A stretch of DNA of 14,340 bases from JBBIKU01 sp037445245. Its GTDB lineage: Bacteria; Chloroflexota; Anaerolineae; Anaerolineales; Anaerolineaceae. The position numbers were made by a program, and so were the translations under genes. Positions within the stretch are counted from its first letter, which is position 1. Every line of letters starts with the position of its first letter. Shown piece after piece: positions 11,966 to 14,340 of this stretch. The stretch lies in contig JBBIKU010000054.1 in assembly GCA_037445245.1 (NCBI GenBank), positions 1-14,340 of the forward strand, written 5' to 3'. The notes under the pieces are model-generated. The model did no database searches. It saw only the letters and a list, made by a program, of their open reading frames with translations, and was not told where the DNA came from.

Positions 11966-12835
11966 TTACGAAAAGTAGAAAATTACCAGCACCGCCAGTC
12001 CCCACAGCATGATGGTCAATTGAAGCGGGCGGTCGGAGAGCAGCAGTTCTTCCGGCGCGCCGCCCTCACATTCAACCTTGACCAGGTACAGGTAACGAAA
12101 GATGCCGTAAAGTACGAAGGGAATGGTCAGCATCATGGCGTGGTTATCGGGCAGGTTGGGTGCCGAAAAGGTGTACAGGCTGTAGGCGACGATGGTGGTG
12201 CTGGACACAATCGTGATGAGCTGGTCGAGGAAGGGGATGGTGTAGCCATCCAGCACCGGGCGGTGATTGTTGGCGTCTTCGGTCAGCAGCATCAGTTCGG
12301 CGCGCCGTTTGCCAAAGCCAAGATAGAGTGCCAGCAGGGTGGTCACCACGTACAGCCAGGGCGAAAAGCGCTCCACCACCACCAGGCTGACGCCGCCGGC
12401 GACCCGCAGCACGAAACCAGCGGCGATGATCAGGACATCGATCAAAGGAAGGTGTTTCAGCCATTTGGAGTAGAGCAGGTTGATCAGAAAATACGCCAGC
12501 GAGATCGCCGCGAATAAAGGCGAAAGCCAGTAAGACATCGGTAGCGTCGCCAGCAAGATGATGGCGACGGCGGCGATTGCCAGCGATACGGGCAGGGTGC
12601 CGGAAGCGATCGGGCGTTTCTTCTTATAAGGATGAATGCGATCAGCTTCCACATCCAGGATGTCGTTGATGATATAGACTGCCCCCGAGAGCAGGCAAAA
12701 GACAACCAGCCCGATGAGAGAGCGGGACAGCGCCTGCGGATTGGTCAACTGGCGGTCGAAGACGACCGCAGCCAGCACAAAAGCGTTTTTGGTCCACTGG
12801 CGCGGGCGCATCGTCTTCAACAGGTCAATCAACAT
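11966..12835 (-). CDS. UbiA-family prenyltransferase, decaprenyl-phosphate phosphoribosyltransferase-like
   Basis: This is a 289-residue membrane protein with about eight or nine hydrophobic helices. The start RPRQWTKNAFVLAAVVF, the Asp-rich motif N57-D58-x2-D61-x3-D65 (followed by RIHPYKKKRPIASG), YSKWLKHLPLID (122-133), GFVLRVAGG (140-148) and GFGKRRAEL (173-181) match what I recall of mycobacterial Rv3806c. That enzyme joins phosphoribosyl pyrophosphate to decaprenyl phosphate. Ordinary UbiA quinone enzymes have different flanking motifs. The substrate here is unknown: a polyprenyl phosphate fits both the family and the adjacent isoprenoid kinases. ATG at 12835 has no Shine-Dalgarno and a TATGAT 6 bases upstream. 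It is the first gene of the minus-strand operon. Confidence 0.88.
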   Translation of the reverse strand: MLIDLLKTMRPRQWTKNAFVLAAVVFDRQLTNPQALSRSLIGLVVFCLLSGAVYIINDILDVEADRIHPYKKKRPIASGTLPVSLAIAAVAIILLATLPMSYWLSPLFAAISLAYFLINLLYSKWLKHLPLIDVLIIAAGFVLRVAGGVSLVVVERFSPWLYVVTTLLALYLGFGKRRAELMLLTEDANNHRPVLDGYTIPFLDQLITIVSSTTIVAYSLYTFSAPNLPDNHAMMLTIPFVLYGIFRYLYLVKVECEGGAPEELLLSDRPLQLTIMLWGLAVLVIFYFS

Positions 12836-12841
12836 GGGTTT

Positions 12842-12852
12842 ATCATATCATA
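12842..12852 (-). promoter_or_regulatory. Putative -10 of a leaderless promoter for the isoprenoid operon
   Basis: On the minus strand TATGATATGAT holds two overlapping TATGAT hexamers (12852-12847 and 12847-12842). The proximal one ends 6 bases before the ATG at 12835, so transcription would begin at or next to the start codon. No good -35 is seen at 16-18 bases; TTGCCC (12866-12861) is only 13 bases away. No Shine-Dalgarno precedes the gene. Confidence 0.45.
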
Positions 12853-12956
12853 AATTTTGCGGGCAATTCTCCATTCGTCTGGCGCGGTTGTAAGCCAGTT
12901 TGTTCCCGATTTGCTTGACGGTTTCTCCATTTATCTATCGGCGGCGCGAAGCGTTG

Positions 12957-12962
12957 TACAAT
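12957..12962 (+). promoter_or_regulatory. Putative -10 of a leaderless promoter for tlyA
   Basis: TACAAT (5 of 6 to consensus) ends 6 bases before the GTG at 12969. There is no Shine-Dalgarno site and no clear -35. A TTGACG at 12915-12920 is 36 bases away and cannot pair with it. The inverted repeat ACAATT-G-AATTGT (12958-12970) overlaps this box and the start codon. Confidence 0.45.
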
Positions 12963-12968
12963 TGAATT

Positions 12969-13769
12969 GTGAAGAAACACCGTCTGGATGTGCTGATGAC
13001 CGAGCGCGGGCTGGCGGAGAGCCGCGCCCAGGCGCAGCGACTGGTGATGGCGGGACAGGTGCGCGTCAATGGTGAACTGGTGGTGAAACCCGCCACGCGC
13101 GTCCCGACCGGCGTCGCAGTGGTGGTGCTGCACGGTCCACGCTACGTCTCACGCGGCGGCGAAAAGCTGGCAGCCGCCTTGCAGGCGTTTGGCATGCTCG
13201 ATTTGAGGGGCAAGGTTTGCGCCGATGTCGGGGCTTCTACCGGCGGCTTCACCGACTGCCTGTTGCAGCATGGGGCACAACGGGTGTACGCCATCGACGT
13301 GGGTTACGGATTGCTGCACTGGAAACTGCGCAATCACCCGGCAGTGGTGCTCGTGGAACGCACCAACGCCCGAACACTGGAGCGGCTGGCGGAAGCGGTT
13401 GACCTGGTGACGGTCGATGCCTCTTTTATTTCACTCAAGAGCATCCTGCCGGTGGGGCGCGGCTGGATGGGCGCGGCGGGCGGGCAGGTGCTGGCGCTGA
13501 TCAAACCCCAGTTCGAGGCGGGGCGGGCAGATGCGGCACGCGGCGAAGGGGTCATTCGGGATGTCGCGCTGCACTGTCAGATTTTGCTGGATGTGCTGGG
13601 TTTTTCACAGGCGGTGGGCTATCAGGTGACCGGTTTAATCCGTTCGCCTTTGATCGGACCGAAGGGCAACATCGAATTCTTGGCTGCGATGTGTTATCCG
13701 GCGCAAACGTTCACCGACCTCGATGCGCTGGTGGCGGCGGTGCTGCCGCCGTCTAAACTCTCTGTGTAA
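12969..13769 (+). CDS. tlyA: TlyA-family rRNA methyltransferase / haemolysin-like protein
   Basis: TlyA proteins use S-adenosylmethionine to 2'-O-methylate cytidines in 16S and, in some species, 23S rRNA. In the 266-residue protein the S4 RNA-binding domain occupies about residues 4-60 (RLDVLMTERGLAESRAQAQ, VRVNG). The FtsJ-like methyltransferase domain follows. The SAM-binding loop is DVGASTGGFTD (from D86). The FtsJ catalytic tetrad can be read as K66 (RGGEK), D150 (VDASFIS), K179 (IKPQFEAGR) and E236 (GNIEFLA). It starts with GTG at 12969 without a ribosome site, possibly leaderless. It is divergent from the UbiA-like gene. The 62 bases to lepA show no clear terminator. Confidence 0.95.
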   Translation: MKKHRLDVLMTERGLAESRAQAQRLVMAGQVRVNGELVVKPATRVPTGVAVVVLHGPRYVSRGGEKLAAALQAFGMLDLRGKVCADVGASTGGFTDCLLQHGAQRVYAIDVGYGLLHWKLRNHPAVVLVERTNARTLERLAEAVDLVTVDASFISLKSILPVGRGWMGAAGGQVLALIKPQFEAGRADAARGEGVIRDVALHCQILLDVLGFSQAVGYQVTGLIRSPLIGPKGNIEFLAAMCYPAQTFTDLDALVAAVLPPSKLSV

Positions 13770-13819
13770 TCCGGGCGCTGCTTGTGTCAGTCCGCAAACG
13801 GCGCCGGTAATAATTAAGG

Positions 13820-13825
13820 TATACT
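13820..13825 (+). promoter_or_regulatory. Putative -10 of a leaderless promoter for lepA
   Basis: TATACT (5 of 6 to consensus) ends 6 bases before a TTG at 13832 and 9 bases before the ATG at 13835. No Shine-Dalgarno and no convincing -35 are visible. This spacing mirrors that at tlyA and the UbiA-like gene. Confidence 0.45.
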
Positions 13826-13834
13826 CAACGCTTG

Positions 13835-14340
13835 ATGACCGAGCATATTCGCAATTTTTGCATCATTGCCCACATCGATCATGGCAAATCCACGCTTGCC
13901 GATCGCCTGTTACAACTCACCGGGACAATCTCGGAACGCGAGATGGTCGAGCAGGTTCTGGATAGCATGGAACTGGAACGCGAGAAGGGGGTCACCATAA
14001 AAGCCTCGGCGGTGCGCATGATGTACAGCGCTGCCGATGGTCAGGTTTACGAACTGAACCTGATCGACACCCNNNNNNNNNNNNNNNNNNNNNNGCGCTG
14101 GCGGCATGTGAGGGGGCGCTGCTGGTAGTAGATGCCGCACAGGGGATCGAAGCCCAGACTCTGGCGAATCTCTATCTGGCGCTGGAGTCGGATCTGATCA
14201 TTCTTCCGGTGATCAACAAGATCGATTTGATCTCTGCCCGTCCGGATGAGGTTGCTCAAGAAATATGCAGTTTGCTGGGCGTGGCGGAGAGTGACATCCT
14301 GCGCATTTCTGCCAAAGAAGGTTTGAACATCGATCTGGTG
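13835..14340 (+). CDS. lepA: Elongation factor 4 (LepA), 5' part, with an assembly gap
   Basis: LepA/EF4 is a translational GTPase that acts on stalled ribosomes. The GTPase domain starts TEHIRNFCIIAHIDHGKSTLADRLL (P loop with HIDHGKS, residues 13-19 from ATG 13835), then MELEREKGVTIKASAVRM, which is switch I. The sequence stops at LIDT where the G3 motif DTPGH should follow. After 22 Ns the protein resumes in another frame at 14095 with ALAACEGALLVVDAAQGIEAQT, then the G4 motif NKID (from 14215) and ISAKEG near the end. The frame change comes from an N run of the wrong length, so I treat the gene as intact. It runs off the right edge. TTG at 13832 is an alternative start. Confidence 0.94.
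14073..14094. other. Assembly gap (22 Ns) inside lepA
   Basis: Twenty-two unknown bases. By comparison with the conserved LepA stretch from DTPGH to the SLAACEG-type motif, about 12 codons are interrupted. The first base of that Pro codon is present, so about 35 bases are expected. The N run is therefore about 13 bases short and shifts the frame by one. Confidence 0.9.

Noticed and set aside
11801..12517. A 238-codon plus-strand open frame opposite mevalonate kinase and the UbiA-like gene
   Set aside because: Gln/His-rich antisense shadow; the opposing frames carry complete catalytic motifs.
13770..13819. Possible terminator between tlyA and lepA (GC-rich arms around 13770-13810)
   Set aside because: The CCGGGCGC and GGCGCCGG arms pair over only four bases and no T run follows.
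1..14340. CRISPR arrays, tRNA/rRNA genes, insertion sequences, phage or defence genes
   Set aside because: I looked for regularly spaced repeats, cloverleaf-like segments, transposase motifs and toxin or defence motifs on both strands and saw none. The space is filled by housekeeping genes and no gap exceeds about 135 bases.

Overview
This window is almost entirely protein-coding, GC-rich, and carries housekeeping genes. I see no tRNA, rRNA, CRISPR array, insertion sequence or phage gene. The likely source is a member of the Chloroflexota, probably class Anaerolineae. This is an inference from three things: the gene content, the pairing of a mevalonate kinase with an isopentenyl phosphate kinase (an archaeal-type isoprenoid route known from Chloroflexota), and a short zinc-ribbon domain of a kind I associate with that phylum. 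A run of 22 Ns inside lepA shows that this is a draft or metagenome-type assembly.

Left part (about 1-4995, + strand): ffh (SRP GTPase), rpsP (ribosomal protein bS16), khpA (KH RNA-binding protein), rimM (30S maturation factor), dprA (DNA-processing protein A) and manC (mannose-1-phosphate guanylyltransferase). ffh-rpsP-khpA-rimM is a classic bacterial translation/secretion cluster, but the usual following genes trmD and rplS are absent and dprA takes their place. Spacing from rpsP onward is tight, with an ATGA overlap between khpA and rimM and dprA running into manC, so these genes probably share a transcript.

Middle part (4996-8520, + strand): topA (DNA topoisomerase I) has an extra N-terminal four-cysteine ribbon. 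It is followed by an unrecognised two-helix membrane protein with its own plausible promoter. That gene ends exactly where the convergent minus-strand operon ends.

Right part (8521-12835, - strand), read right to left: a UbiA-family prenyltransferase resembling decaprenyl-phosphate phosphoribosyltransferase, mevalonate kinase, isopentenyl phosphate kinase, a dGTPase-like HD hydrolase, and greA. The first three plausibly act together: the two kinases belong to the modified mevalonate pathway, and the UbiA protein would act on a polyprenyl phosphate made from its products. Gaps are 9, 5, -11 and 19 bases, consistent with one operon.

Far right (12836-14340, + strand): a divergent intergenic region, then tlyA (S4/FtsJ-type rRNA methyltransferase or haemolysin-like protein) and the 5' part of lepA (elongation factor 4), cut by the N gap and by the window edge.

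The most interesting signals are regulatory and structural rather than a new gene system. Three gene starts (ubiA-like, tlyA, lepA) lack a Shine-Dalgarno site and each has a -10-like TANNNT hexamer ending 6 bases before a possible start codon, which suggests leaderless mRNAs. A 20-base GC-rich repeat lies just before the conserved part of both ffh and rimM. manC appears to start with CTG.
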